DNA from: Flavobacterium sp. Root935
GTDB lineage: Bacteria; Bacteroidota; Bacteroidia; Flavobacteriales; Flavobacteriaceae
Assembly (NCBI RefSeq): GCF_001429295.1
Contig: NZ_LMJL01000011.1
Span: forward strand, 464-64,463
DNA: 64,000 nt
Direction: 5' to 3'
Part shown: piece after piece, positions 38,006 through 47,060 of the stretch
Layout: every line of letters starts with the position of its first letter
Numbering within the stretch: the first letter of the stretch is position 1
Made by a program: the position numbers and the translations under genes
The notes under the pieces: generated by a model
What the model saw: the letters and a program-made list of their open reading frames with translations, nothing else
Database searches by the model: none
What the model was told of the DNA's origin: nothing

Positions 38006-38170
38006 TAGATTATAGAATATAGAGAATAGAAAATAGAGGCAAGAAGCAAGATCTGAGATTTAGAAAAATCTTTTCTCTATGTTCTATAATCTATATTCTG
38101 AAAAGAAGCAGATTTTGCTGAAAAGTCTTGCTTCTTGTCTCTTGCATCTTGCCTCTACCATCTACCATCT
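38006..38170. repeat. inverted and short tandem repeats between GH10 and PKD genes
   Basis: TAGATTATAGAATATAGAGA (from 38006) pairs with TCTCTATGTTCTATAATCTA (to 38093), one mismatch. GAGGCAAGAAGCAAGA (from 38036) pairs with TCTTGCTTCTTGTCTC (38126-38141). Three tandem copies of a 7-nt CTACCAT unit follow. The spacer is almost wholly palindromic, as in other Flavobacterium intergenic repeats. Confidence 0.6.
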
Positions 38171-38208
38171 ACCATCTCTCAAAAAAATTAACCAAAAAAC
38201 ACAAAACC

Positions 38209-39108
38209 ATGACTATAAAACTAAATCATATCGCTAAACTGAAATATTTCCTTTTAGTACTTTTTGTAAGTTTGTTTTCCTGTGAAGATGATGTACGCGA
38301 AGTATATCTTTATAAAAAAGGAGAATTAAAAGCAGAATCCACCAATACCTCTGTTAAAGCAGGAGAAACCATTACGTATACCGATTCGTCGACAAAAGTG
38401 CGTGCTGTAAAATGGACTTTTCAAGGCGGCTCTCCAGGTTCTTCTATTGAACCGAACGTTGAGGTAAAATATGCTAAAGGCGGTACTTTTACAACCACTT
38501 TAGAAATTACTTTTGTTGACAATACCACTCAAAAGAAAACTTTTACGGTTGAGGTTGAAGCGCCTGCAACTCCGCCAATCGTTATTCCGGCTGATGCCCT
38601 TAAGATTTATTCTGAAAATCCTGATTTCACAAAAACAGCGCCTGTCTTAAACTGGGTTTCAAGCAATCAATTTGTAATTAAAGAAGTCGCTGCTGATGGC
38701 TATGAAGGAGCTTTTAGAAATTTTTCTCTTCCAGCCGCACCGCCTGCAGCCGAAGCTAAATGGGCAATGGCAATTCTATCGTTTGTAAATTTCACTGATA
38801 TTTCTTCTTACACGCATATCAATATGGCGGTAAGAACTACCAGCACTGGAAAAATCAGATTTAGAATGAAAGATGCTTCCAACACTGGATATGTAGAATT
38901 TGATGCCACAAGTAATTTATACGGATTAAAAAGAGACGGCAGCTGGAACATGGTTAAAATTCCAATTGCTGATTATAAAAAACAAAATCCGTCATTAGAC
39001 TTGACAAAAATCAAAGATATTTTGGTATTAAGAAGTGTTGATCCAGAAGATGTAAGAGCTTTAAATAACTACACTTTCGATTTCGATCATATCTATTTAT
39101 CTAAATAA
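38209..39108 (+). CDS. PKD-domain lipoprotein with C-terminal beta-sandwich, putative glycan binder
   Basis: The start at 38209 (MTIKLNH) is preferred because it begins a lipoprotein signal ending SLFSC followed by EDD; the frame stays open upstream only through repeat DNA. The 299-residue product has a PKD-like domain at about 40-115 (VRAVKWTFQGGSPGSS) and a C-terminal domain at about 125-299 with VNFTDISSYTHINMAVRT and IRFRMKDASNTGYVEF. The latter looks like a galactose-binding or CBM-type jelly roll. No catalytic residues are apparent. Placement between GH10 and GH-A genes suggests a surface glycan-binding protein, which is inference. Confidence 0.8.
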   Translation: MTIKLNHIAKLKYFLLVLFVSLFSCEDDVREVYLYKKGELKAESTNTSVKAGETITYTDSSTKVRAVKWTFQGGSPGSSIEPNVEVKYAKGGTFTTTLEITFVDNTTQKKTFTVEVEAPATPPIVIPADALKIYSENPDFTKTAPVLNWVSSNQFVIKEVAADGYEGAFRNFSLPAAPPAAEAKWAMAILSFVNFTDISSYTHINMAVRTTSTGKIRFRMKDASNTGYVEFDATSNLYGLKRDGSWNMVKIPIADYKKQNPSLDLTKIKDILVLRSVDPEDVRALNNYTFDFDHIYLSK

Positions 39109-39262
39109 AATTTTTAAACACATAGTGACATAGGTTTTTTAGACTTGAGAGAGTTTAAAAGAAACTAGTTTTCACACATAGAAAATCTATGTGCATGCAG
39201 CAGCTGAAACGCCTTTCTCAGCCAAAAGAGAATCTATGTTTCTATGTGTTAAACATATTAAA
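39109..39262. repeat. intergenic repeat copy B of the second PUL
   Basis: AAACACATAGTGACATAG near the start pairs with CTATGTTTCTATGTGTT at the end. The core TGAAACGCCTTT is at 39205-39216, inside GCTGAAACGCCTTTCTCAGC. A CATAGAAAATCTATG palindrome is also present. The length is about 150 nt. Confidence 0.6.
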
Positions 39263-39273
39263 AAACAAATTTA

Positions 39274-40686
39274 ATGAAGCACTCCATTTATGTATTGTTC
39301 TGTTTTATAAGCCTCATTACTGCAAATGCACAGAATAACATTACGTACCAAAAAGTAGAAGCCAGACAAAATGCATTAGATCCAAAATGGGTGGCGTACG
39401 ATGCCAAAACAATCGATAAACTGCCTGGATTTAAAATTAAAAAACAAGGACCAATTTCGATTTACGGCGGATCGAAAGTCTGGCAGAAAGAAGCAACGGG
39501 ATTTTTTAGAACAGAAAAAGTAAACAACAGATGGTGGATTATTGATCCAGAAGGTTATCCGTTTATTTACAAAGGTGTTGCAGTTTTTAACGCAGGACGC
39601 TCTGTAAATCAGCAGAAAGCATTCGATAAAAAATACGGAAGTCCAGAAAATTGGCTGAAGCAGGAAACAAAATTACTTTGTGACAATGGTTTTAATGGAG
39701 TAGGTGCGTGGTCGAATATTGATTTGGTTCGAAAAGCTGAAAATCCATTGGTTTATACCATAATTATTTCGCCAATGGGAATGTATCATTCCGATCATAT
39801 TAAAAAATACGGCGGAAAATACAAAGAAGCCAGCTGGCAGAATTACCGTTTTGATCTCGTAATGGTTTTCGATAAAGAATTTGATGCCTATGTAGAAAAA
39901 TCCGTAAAAGACGTTTCTCAATATAAAAATGATAAGTATTTGATGGGTTATTTTACTGATAATGAACTGCCTTGGTATAACGACGCATTAGATAAACATT
40001 TAACTTTATTGGCCAAAGATGAACAGGGATATATGGCAGCAAAAGATTGGCTGGACAAAAGAAAAGGTTTTAATGCTTCAATTTCTGATGTAAATCAAGA
40101 GGATAGAATGGCATTTACCGCTTTTTATTTTGAAACTTATATGAAGAAGGTCACAGAAGCGCTTCTAAAAGCAGATCCGAACCATCTTTATTTAGGATGC
40201 CGTTTCAATCAGGATAAGGAACAGGAATTGACAAATCCGGAGATTTTTAAAGTGGCTGGAAAATACATGGATATCATTTCAATAAATCATTATAGAAAAT
40301 GGGAGCCAAGTCAGGAATTAATGAACAATTGGGGAGAATGGTCAGGAAAACCTTTTTTAATTACAGAATGGTACACCAAAGGAGAAGATTCTGGACTGCC
40401 CAATAATACCGGCGCGGGCTGGCTGGTTCGAACGCAGAAAGAAAGAGGACTTTTCTATCAGAATTTCACTTTGGAATTACTTAAAAATAAAAATTCTGTC
40501 GGCTGGCATTGGTTCAAATATATGGATAACGATCCAGAAGATTTAACTACCGATTATTCCAACAGAGATTCGAATAAAGGAATTGTCAACAGCAAATTCG
40601 AACCGTATGAGCCTTTGTTAAAAGAAATGAAAGTGATTAATGATAATGCTTTTGAACTGACGCGTTATTTTGATAAAAAGAATTAA
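39274..40686 (+). CDS. clan GH-A glycoside hydrolase, agarase-like, family uncertain
   Basis: A 470-residue exported protein (signal ends LITANAQ). The order of motifs fits a retaining (beta/alpha)8 hydrolase: a likely acid/base E231 in YFTDN230-E231 and a nucleophile E365 in FLITEWY, with a GWHWFKYMDND strand near the end. The spacing of 134 residues fits clan GH-A. The motifs resemble proteins annotated as agarase or GH50-like, but I cannot assign a family. It follows the PKD gene and precedes the GH2 gene, so it acts in the same degradation pathway; the true glycan is unknown. Confidence 0.75.
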   Translation: MKHSIYVLFCFISLITANAQNNITYQKVEARQNALDPKWVAYDAKTIDKLPGFKIKKQGPISIYGGSKVWQKEATGFFRTEKVNNRWWIIDPEGYPFIYKGVAVFNAGRSVNQQKAFDKKYGSPENWLKQETKLLCDNGFNGVGAWSNIDLVRKAENPLVYTIIISPMGMYHSDHIKKYGGKYKEASWQNYRFDLVMVFDKEFDAYVEKSVKDVSQYKNDKYLMGYFTDNELPWYNDALDKHLTLLAKDEQGYMAAKDWLDKRKGFNASISDVNQEDRMAFTAFYFETYMKKVTEALLKADPNHLYLGCRFNQDKEQELTNPEIFKVAGKYMDIISINHYRKWEPSQELMNNWGEWSGKPFLITEWYTKGEDSGLPNNTGAGWLVRTQKERGLFYQNFTLELLKNKNSVGWHWFKYMDNDPEDLTTDYSNRDSNKGIVNSKFEPYEPLLKEMKVINDNAFELTRYFDKKN

Positions 40687-40759
40687 AAATTAAAAATTAA
40701 AAAATCCGCTTAATCTGCTAGCGAAATTTTTTTCCCGCAGATTTTACAGATTAACAGAT

Positions 40760-40850
40760 AAAAGTGAGAATATAAAACCAGCTATGTTTATTTAGACAAG
40801 TGAAACGCCTTTATCCACAAAGCTAATCCTATGATTCTATGTGTTTAAAT
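40760..40850. repeat. intergenic repeat copy C of the second PUL
   Basis: GCTATGTTTATTTAGACAAG, then the core TGAAACGCCTTT (40801-40812) and ATCCACAAAGCTAATCC, ending TTCTATGTGTTTAAATT. The CTATG and TATGTGTTT words and the core are shared with copy B, so the three spacers hold one element family. Confidence 0.55.
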
Positions 40851-40882
40851 TAATTAGACCTATATAATTAAAAATAAAAACT

Positions 40883-42685
40883 ATGAAAAAAATTGTAATG
40901 CTGTACTGTACTTTTCTGCTGATGGGGAAAGCAATGGCGCAGGAAATTCCGTTAGTTTCCAATATTTCATCGAGGAACAATATTACATTAAACGGAAAAT
41001 GGAGTTATATCGTAGACCCGCTCGAAAACGGATATTACGATTACCGTTTAATGCCGTTTAAAAACAACGGATTCTTCGAAAATAAGAAATGGAATACCAC
41101 AGATTTAACCGAATATAATTTTGCGACTTCTGCCACGATGGATATCCCGTCTGACTGGAATAGTAAAGACGAAAGATTGTTTTTTTACGAAGGAACAGTT
41201 TGGTTTCAGAAAGACTTCAATTACCAAAAGAATTCTCAAAGCAAAGGTATTCTTCATTTTGGAGCAGTCAATTACGACGCTAAGGTTTATGTAAACGGAA
41301 AACTGGCAGGAACTCACGTTGGCGGTTATACACCATTCAATTTTGATGTAACCGATTTATTGGTGGACGGCAATAATTTTGTGGTAGTAAAAGTCGACAA
41401 CAAACGCCATAAAGATAATGTCCCGACCGTAAATATGGATTGGTGGAATTACGGCGGTATTACAAGAGACGTGACTTTAGCGCAAGTCCCGAATACTTAT
41501 ATAGAAGATTATTTGGTACAATTGGACAAAAAAGAAAAAGGAAAAATTTCCGGCTGGATAAAGTTGAATAGTGAAACAGCGAACCAATCTGTTTCGGTTT
41601 CGATTCCTGAATTAAAAATCAAAAAGAACGTTACTACTGATGCCAAAGGAATGGCGTATTTTGAAATTAAAGCCAATCCTATTTTATGGACGCCAGAAAA
41701 ACCAAAATTATATGAAGTAAAGATTAGCAAAGCCGATGAAAATATCGCAGATCAAATTGGTTTTAGAACTATAGAAACCAAAGGAAAAGAGATTCTGTTA
41801 AACGGAAAAAAGGTCTTTTTACGCGGTATTAGTATTCACGAAGAAGCGCCTTTCAGATCTGGAAGAGCTTGGTCAGAAGAAGATGCTGTTACTTTATTGA
41901 CTTGGGCAAAAGAATTAGGCTGTAACTATGTTCGTCTGGCGCACTATCCGCATAACGAAAAAATGGTAAAAGAGGCTGAAAAAATGGGATTGATGATCTG
42001 GTCTGAAGTTCCAGTTTATTGGACCATTTCATGGACGAATCCAGACACTTACGCGAATGCAGAACGTCAATTGCACGATATGATTTACAGAGATAAAAAT
42101 CGCTGCGGCATTGTAATCTGGTCAATTGCAAATGAAACGCCGCATGGAGATGACAGAGATATTTTCTTAAGTAAGTTGGCCAAATATGCTCGTACACAAG
42201 ATAATTCTCGTTTAATCAGTATGGCGATGGAAGTAACCAAAAGTCCGAACAATGTTAATACACTTCACGATAATATGAACGAATATGTAGACATTGTGAG
42301 TTTCAACCAATATTTAGGCTGGTACAGAGGAACCAACGAATCGTGCAAAGACATGCAATGGGTAATTCCGTATAACAAGCCGGTTATCATCAGCGAATTT
42401 GGAGGCGAAGCTTTGCAAGGTCGTCACGGCGATAAAAAGGAACGCTGGAACGAAGAATATCAAGAAGAATTATATATTCAAAACACACAGATGTTCAATC
42501 GTATCGAAGGTTTAGCAGGAGTTTCTCCCTGGATTTTAGTCGATTTCAGATCACCAAGAAGACAATTGCCAAACATTCAGGATTTCTTCAACCGTAAAGG
42601 TTTAATCTCCGATCAAGGAATTAAAAAGAAAGCTTTTTATGTAATGAAAGATTGGTACACTCAGAAAGAAGCCGAATATAAATAA
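40883..42685 (+). CDS. GH2 family hydrolase, beta-glucuronidase-like
   Basis: A 600-residue exported protein (signal ends KAMAQ). The layout is that of GH2: a sugar-binding jelly roll (VYVNGKLAGTHVGGYTPFNF), an immunoglobulin-like domain, and a TIM barrel with acid/base E418 in WSIANE and nucleophile E505 in ISEFGGE. Near the C-terminus N570-R-K572-G matches the N-x-K motif that binds the carboxylate of glucuronic acid in GH2 beta-glucuronidases. This supports removal of glucuronosyl residues. It is about the size of other bacterial beta-glucuronidases and is the last gene of the PUL. Confidence 0.88.
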   Translation: MKKIVMLYCTFLLMGKAMAQEIPLVSNISSRNNITLNGKWSYIVDPLENGYYDYRLMPFKNNGFFENKKWNTTDLTEYNFATSATMDIPSDWNSKDERLFFYEGTVWFQKDFNYQKNSQSKGILHFGAVNYDAKVYVNGKLAGTHVGGYTPFNFDVTDLLVDGNNFVVVKVDNKRHKDNVPTVNMDWWNYGGITRDVTLAQVPNTYIEDYLVQLDKKEKGKISGWIKLNSETANQSVSVSIPELKIKKNVTTDAKGMAYFEIKANPILWTPEKPKLYEVKISKADENIADQIGFRTIETKGKEILLNGKKVFLRGISIHEEAPFRSGRAWSEEDAVTLLTWAKELGCNYVRLAHYPHNEKMVKEAEKMGLMIWSEVPVYWTISWTNPDTYANAERQLHDMIYRDKNRCGIVIWSIANETPHGDDRDIFLSKLAKYARTQDNSRLISMAMEVTKSPNNVNTLHDNMNEYVDIVSFNQYLGWYRGTNESCKDMQWVIPYNKPVIISEFGGEALQGRHGDKKERWNEEYQEELYIQNTQMFNRIEGLAGVSPWILVDFRSPRRQLPNIQDFFNRKGLISDQGIKKKAFYVMKDWYTQKEAEYK

Positions 42686-42779
42686 GAGTTTTAGATAAAG
42701 TGAAAAGCCTTCAAAGTCAGTTTTTGATTTTGGAGGTTTTTTGGTTGTTTAATAAATTTTATTTTCACTTTTTTAAGTA

Positions 42780-42797
42780 GTTATCACGTGTGATAAC
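42780..42797. promoter_or_regulatory. 18-nt palindrome at the left edge of the defence island
   Basis: GTTATCAC (42780-42787) and GTGATAAC (42790-42797) are perfect inverted arms with a 2-nt centre. It is 57 nt upstream of the broken gene at 42854 and could be a repressor operator. A function is not shown. Confidence 0.35.
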
Positions 42798-42853
42798 CTG
42801 TATTTCAAAATAATAATTCAATTTTGACTTATCAAAAAACGTCAATTATAATT

Positions 42854-43143
42854 ATGGAAACACAACAAAAAGCCGTAACAGAATTATTAGAAATAATGAA
42901 TAAAGGAAACTATTTTAATAAACTCAAACCTAACAATGATTCTTTATCCGCAACGCTGAATGTATCTTGTTACAGTGAATTAAATATTATGATTATTGCT
43001 TTGTTACTATGCTCCAAAGCGAAAATTCTACCAAGCCTTTCTCTGATGCTATGATTTTGGTTGAAATGGCTTTGCAACTTTTGCCTAATGATGAAATGGA
43101 GTTGTTGGATGAGGTGCGTAGGGTTAGTTTAAATTATAAATAA
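42854..43143 (+). pseudogene. frameshifted hypothetical gene (about 96 aa)
   Basis: From ATG at 42854 the frame reads METQQKAVTELLEIMNKGN to a stop at 43054. A second frame, open only from about 42975, continues as MLQSENSTKPFSDAM...LLPNDEMELLDEVRRVSLNYK to a stop at 43141-43143. The two parts join naturally by a -1 shift between about 42975 and 43054, giving one helical protein. A real mutation or a sequencing error would both explain it. No family is recognised. Confidence 0.6.
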
Positions 43144-43154
43144 GAAGATTTTCT

Positions 43155-44366
43155 TTAAGTTTTCTCGATAAACCAATTTATAATATCATCGCCAATTTCA
43201 TCATTTAAACAGTCCTCATCTTGTTTAAAAATTGAAATTTTTCCCAAACCGCATTGATGTTTGTTATTGTGATAATCTATAAATTTTTCAAAATATGTTT
43301 GATTGGAAGGATATAATAACATCGCTTTGGGCGATTTCCAATAATCATTGTAAACATACATTTGTCGTAAATCATTTGTTGAAGGGTTAGTGCAATCGAT
43401 GTTTTTCCATTTGGTGTCAATGATATAAGTAGCTTCGCTATTTCTCATTACAATATCAGGGCGGATAGAAATTCCGTTCCAAAATGAATTTGATTCTTGT
43501 CCTGATATAATAAAACCTTTATCAGATTGTTTGAGTCTTGCTAAAATGTATTCTTCCCATAAAGAATTCATATCAAATAATAGCGCCAGCATATTTTCTG
43601 AACCACTTGAGATATTTGGTGCAAAATTGAGAATTATGAATTTCGAAATTGCTAATGGAGTTTCGTATGGTGCAGTTTTTCTATTTTTAGGAACTTTCGA
43701 AAAGGTTGCCTCACTGACAGAAATGTTTTTGACTTCAGGAAAATCGAGTTGAACTGTTTTGCATTTGGAATATAAATAATTTCCTTTTGAACATTTTTCT
43801 ACAATTTCCAAAGCTTTAAAAAGAATTTGGTGAATTAAATGGTCTTTTTCATATACCTGATGTGTAGTGTAAAAACGTTCCTTATGTACTAAGTTTTTGC
43901 TAATATGTCCAGCAAATTCGAGCTTACCTTTTAATGCTTTTACATTGTTGGTTTCTTTATAATATTGTTTTATTAAACCTTGATGAATTAAAGTCTGCAC
44001 TTCATTTAAAAACCATTCAAAATAAAGGTCAAGCAGATGTATTTTTTGTCTGCTTACATTTGCTTCTCCAACTTTTTGAACTTTTAGTTTTTTAGTTATG
44101 TGGAGCATTTCAATTAATGCTGTTTGCCATACATTTATGCTTTTCCCATCATTATCAATTTTTGGTAAAATTTCAATTGTTAAACCCGCAACCTGAATTA
44201 CACCAACATATTGTTTAAACTTGATTCCGTTATGACGCAAATCAAAATATTTATCGTTGTGCAGTTCATTTAGCTTGGATAAAGCTATAAAATGACGCTC
44301 CTCAAATTTTCCTTTTATAGGAAGAAAACTATGCTCAAAAACTTGTATGGCTTTATTGTTAATCAA
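43155..44366 (-). CDS. mcrC: McrC-type component of a modification-dependent restriction system
   Basis: A 403-residue protein of the McrC family, the nuclease and GTPase-activating partner of McrB. The N-terminal part has KFKQYVGVIQVAGLTIEILPKI, and the C-terminal PD-(D/E)xK nuclease shows IRPDIVMRN and YIIDTKWK. Its start overlaps the mcrB-like gene by 8 nt, so expression is translationally coupled. It ends close to the frameshifted gene at the left edge of the island. Confidence 0.92.
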   Translation of the reverse strand: MINNKAIQVFEHSFLPIKGKFEERHFIALSKLNELHNDKYFDLRHNGIKFKQYVGVIQVAGLTIEILPKIDNDGKSINVWQTALIEMLHITKKLKVQKVGEANVSRQKIHLLDLYFEWFLNEVQTLIHQGLIKQYYKETNNVKALKGKLEFAGHISKNLVHKERFYTTHQVYEKDHLIHQILFKALEIVEKCSKGNYLYSKCKTVQLDFPEVKNISVSEATFSKVPKNRKTAPYETPLAISKFIILNFAPNISSGSENMLALLFDMNSLWEEYILARLKQSDKGFIISGQESNSFWNGISIRPDIVMRNSEATYIIDTKWKNIDCTNPSTNDLRQMYVYNDYWKSPKAMLLYPSNQTYFEKFIDYHNNKHQCGLGKISIFKQDEDCLNDEIGDDIINWFIEKT

Positions 44367-47016
44367 GATTTAATAAACTTTTTAGTGCTGTTGATAAATT
44401 AATGTCTTCAATTAATTCAAATTTTTTTTCTACTGCTGGAAAGTCTAACGATTTTGAAAATTTTGCAAAAATCTGATTATCTTGTTTTACTTCTAAGCAA
44501 GTAACAAATCCTTCACCTAAAACTAAAGCAATTTTTTGATAATCATTATAGAAATATTCTTGTAAAAGAGGAATTATCTTATTTTTAAAAACATCCAGTA
44601 ATTGAATTTCTGTTTTTATATTAATAAAATAGGCATGACCAATTAAATGATCTCTATCTAATAAAAGTTCAATCCTATTATTGATAGTTTCTAGTATTGT
44701 TTGAAGATTTATTCCCGTATATTTGAAACTATTAAAATAAGAGAAATTAGCGCGATTATTATCCTTTTTCATTGTTTCCCAAATAGATTTCCTATTGGAT
44801 TTTAATTCATCTGAGACTTGAAGAAAATCAAATATTTTATTTTCTTCAGATACGAATTCAGAATCATTCCAATCTACACCTTGATACTTCCATAAAAGCT
44901 GACAATACAATGCGGAAGGTGTTAATAACTTTGATTGAGGAGTCATTTCTGAAAAGTTAAAACGTCTTCTCAAGGCAGTATCTAAAGCTTCAACACTTCT
45001 ATCAGCTGTGTTCATTGTACCGATAATATATAGATTTGATGGGACACCAAATTTTTTCTTACTGTATGGTAGAGTTACTTCTAATTTTTCATCCCCTCCT
45101 AAGCGTTTATCCTCTTCAATTAGAGTAATTAATTCTCCAAATATTTGCGAAACATTGCCACGATTAATTTCATCTATAATTAAAATATGTGGTAATAGAC
45201 GTGATTCAATATTTTCATTAATATTTTTTGACCTTTGATTTATTTTATTGTTTATATAATTCAATACAGACCAATAAGCAGTAGAGTTTGAACCGCCAAT
45301 TACAGTTCTAAATTCTTTATCAATATTTTTAACAATAGATAAATCAGGAAATACTTCGTGAAGTTTTTTTGTTCGGTCGTAGGATACAGTATAAACCTTT
45401 GATTTTTTTGAATAAATTGGCTTCAATTTTAAATTTCCTTTTTCAGAAACTTCAACAACATCAAGTCCTAAATTTGGCGTTTGAATTTTTAGAGTCAATA
45501 ATTTCTCATCTTCAAATTTCATTTCAGACTCATTTACCAAATCATTCCAAGCATCATTAAAGTTATATTTTTCAATAACTTCTTTACTGATTGTTCTTTC
45601 CTTTTTGGCACTTTCTACAATTTGTTTAAAAATACCATCTTCAACCTCATAAATTACTTGTTTATTCTCTTCTGCATCCTCAATGATTTTCGGTTTTATT
45701 CCTTCAATAAAATCTTCATAACTCATGCTTTGGTGAAAGGTTGTAAAAACAATCTGACCATTATTGATATATTCGTCAAATTTATTCTTTAAAACTTCTC
45801 TTTTCTCTGAATTAATTTCGTTCTCAGTTTTAGATTCAATAATTGACAATGCTTTATTAATAGTATTGAAAGTTTTTCCTGTTCCAGGAGGACCGTAAAG
45901 GATTTGGTTTTTTGGAATATACATATTAGATAAATTATTATTTTTAAAAGAATCATTTTTACTTATTTCACCTTCACTGTTCCATATTACTTGAATTTGA
46001 TCTTTTTTAGTAACTTCTTTAATCGTCTGCATATATCCTCCAAAATTAACTTCGAAAGGTGTAAAGTCTTCCTCCCATTGAACTTCTAGAGTTTGACCAT
46101 CGTTTAGATTGCCTATTACAATTCCCCTAGCTTTTATTACCATAACAGCTTTTGTTTTTTCACGAATAAATGCTGATTTAATAGCGATATTACTTCCTAC
46201 TGGAACACTATTCACTTCTTTAAGGAATTTGTCGGTATAGCCGTTCAACCAAATGCTTTCTTTTAAGAAGCGATCTGTTTGATCTTGCGGATTTTCGGAA
46301 TCCCAAAATGCTCCAACAAGAAAATACTTTTCGTTGTTTTTATATTCGCAAAAAAAAGTATCATAAAAACGTCTTAATCCAATTTCCTTGTGGGTAACTG
46401 TAGAGGGAAGATTATTAGCAGCTTTAAAGAAAAAATCTAAAACTGGATCTTTCATTTTAGCACCATTTCCCCTTTTATCCAGATTATCAACAAATTGTTC
46501 TTTAATTGAGCCATCTATGAATTCATTGTCAACTAATTTTAACTCGTTGTTTTCGAATGTTAATTGAATATCTTCGGAGTTTTTAATGACATCTCCACTT
46601 TTGACAATCTTAATTGATCTGTATAATTCAGGATTTTCATAAAAATGTGCGCTAGATAAATCGGCTAAAGGAATGTCTTTTAGTAAATCAAGTTTGAAAA
46701 ACGCTTTGCTTCGGGCAGATCTAGAAGTTAGTACCGCTAGAGATTTAGTTATACGTAAATATTTTAAAGCAATTAATTGTGAAACATTAATTCTTAGATC
46801 AGGATTTAATATATCAAACCTTAAAATATCTGAACTATTTTTAGTATCCCATCCTCGTGCTTTCCAAAACTGTATTTTGTCACCACCAATCAAATAAACA
46901 AAATCACCTATTTTCAAATCTCCATACCATGATGAACCTTTTGGAGCTATATAATAACCTTCATTTATTTGATTGATATCCACTTTTTGTGAAATCTTAC
47001 CGAAAAATATATTCAT
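44359..47016 (-). CDS. McrB-like AAA+ GTPase with PUA-like N-terminal region
   Basis: An 885-residue motor of a type IV restriction system. Residues 1-170 form a PUA/EVE-like region (IGDFVYLIGGDKIQFWKARG) that may read modified bases. A second module at about 190-350 (YFLVGAFWDSENPQDQTDRF, SVPVGSNIAIKSAF) is common to McrB homologues of this type. The AAA+ part has the Walker A GPPGTGKT at 375-382, IIDEINRGNVSQIFGEL, and TMNTADRSVEALDTALRRRF. The N-terminus differs from the DUF3578 type of E. coli McrB, so the target modification may differ. It is followed by mcrC with an 8-nt overlap and lies 44 nt after ptuB. Confidence 0.9.
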   Translation of the reverse strand: MNIFFGKISQKVDINQINEGYYIAPKGSSWYGDLKIGDFVYLIGGDKIQFWKARGWDTKNSSDILRFDILNPDLRINVSQLIALKYLRITKSLAVLTSRSARSKAFFKLDLLKDIPLADLSSAHFYENPELYRSIKIVKSGDVIKNSEDIQLTFENNELKLVDNEFIDGSIKEQFVDNLDKRGNGAKMKDPVLDFFFKAANNLPSTVTHKEIGLRRFYDTFFCEYKNNEKYFLVGAFWDSENPQDQTDRFLKESIWLNGYTDKFLKEVNSVPVGSNIAIKSAFIREKTKAVMVIKARGIVIGNLNDGQTLEVQWEEDFTPFEVNFGGYMQTIKEVTKKDQIQVIWNSEGEISKNDSFKNNNLSNMYIPKNQILYGPPGTGKTFNTINKALSIIESKTENEINSEKREVLKNKFDEYINNGQIVFTTFHQSMSYEDFIEGIKPKIIEDAEENKQVIYEVEDGIFKQIVESAKKERTISKEVIEKYNFNDAWNDLVNESEMKFEDEKLLTLKIQTPNLGLDVVEVSEKGNLKLKPIYSKKSKVYTVSYDRTKKLHEVFPDLSIVKNIDKEFRTVIGGSNSTAYWSVLNYINNKINQRSKNINENIESRLLPHILIIDEINRGNVSQIFGELITLIEEDKRLGGDEKLEVTLPYSKKKFGVPSNLYIIGTMNTADRSVEALDTALRRRFNFSEMTPQSKLLTPSALYCQLLWKYQGVDWNDSEFVSEENKIFDFLQVSDELKSNRKSIWETMKKDNNRANFSYFNSFKYTGINLQTILETINNRIELLLDRDHLIGHAYFINIKTEIQLLDVFKNKIIPLLQEYFYNDYQKIALVLGEGFVTCLEVKQDNQIFAKFSKSLDFPAVEKKFELIEDINLSTALKSLLNLD

Positions 47017-47060
47017 TATTTTAAATATTTTACTAAATTAGTTTCAGAAATAATAATTGC

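Noticed and set aside
38140..38178. Tandem CTACCAT units as a possible CRISPR array
   Set aside because: The units are 7 nt with no spacers and lie inside an intergenic palindromic repeat; no cas genes are nearby.
42975..43054. Programmed -1 frameshift in the broken gene
   Set aside because: No slippery heptamer followed by a stem was seen at the junction; mutation or sequencing error is simpler.
42686..43154. Integrase, tRNA or att repeat marking the island as a mobile element
   Set aside because: I searched both edges for a tRNA, integrase gene or direct repeat and saw none, so mobility is not claimed.
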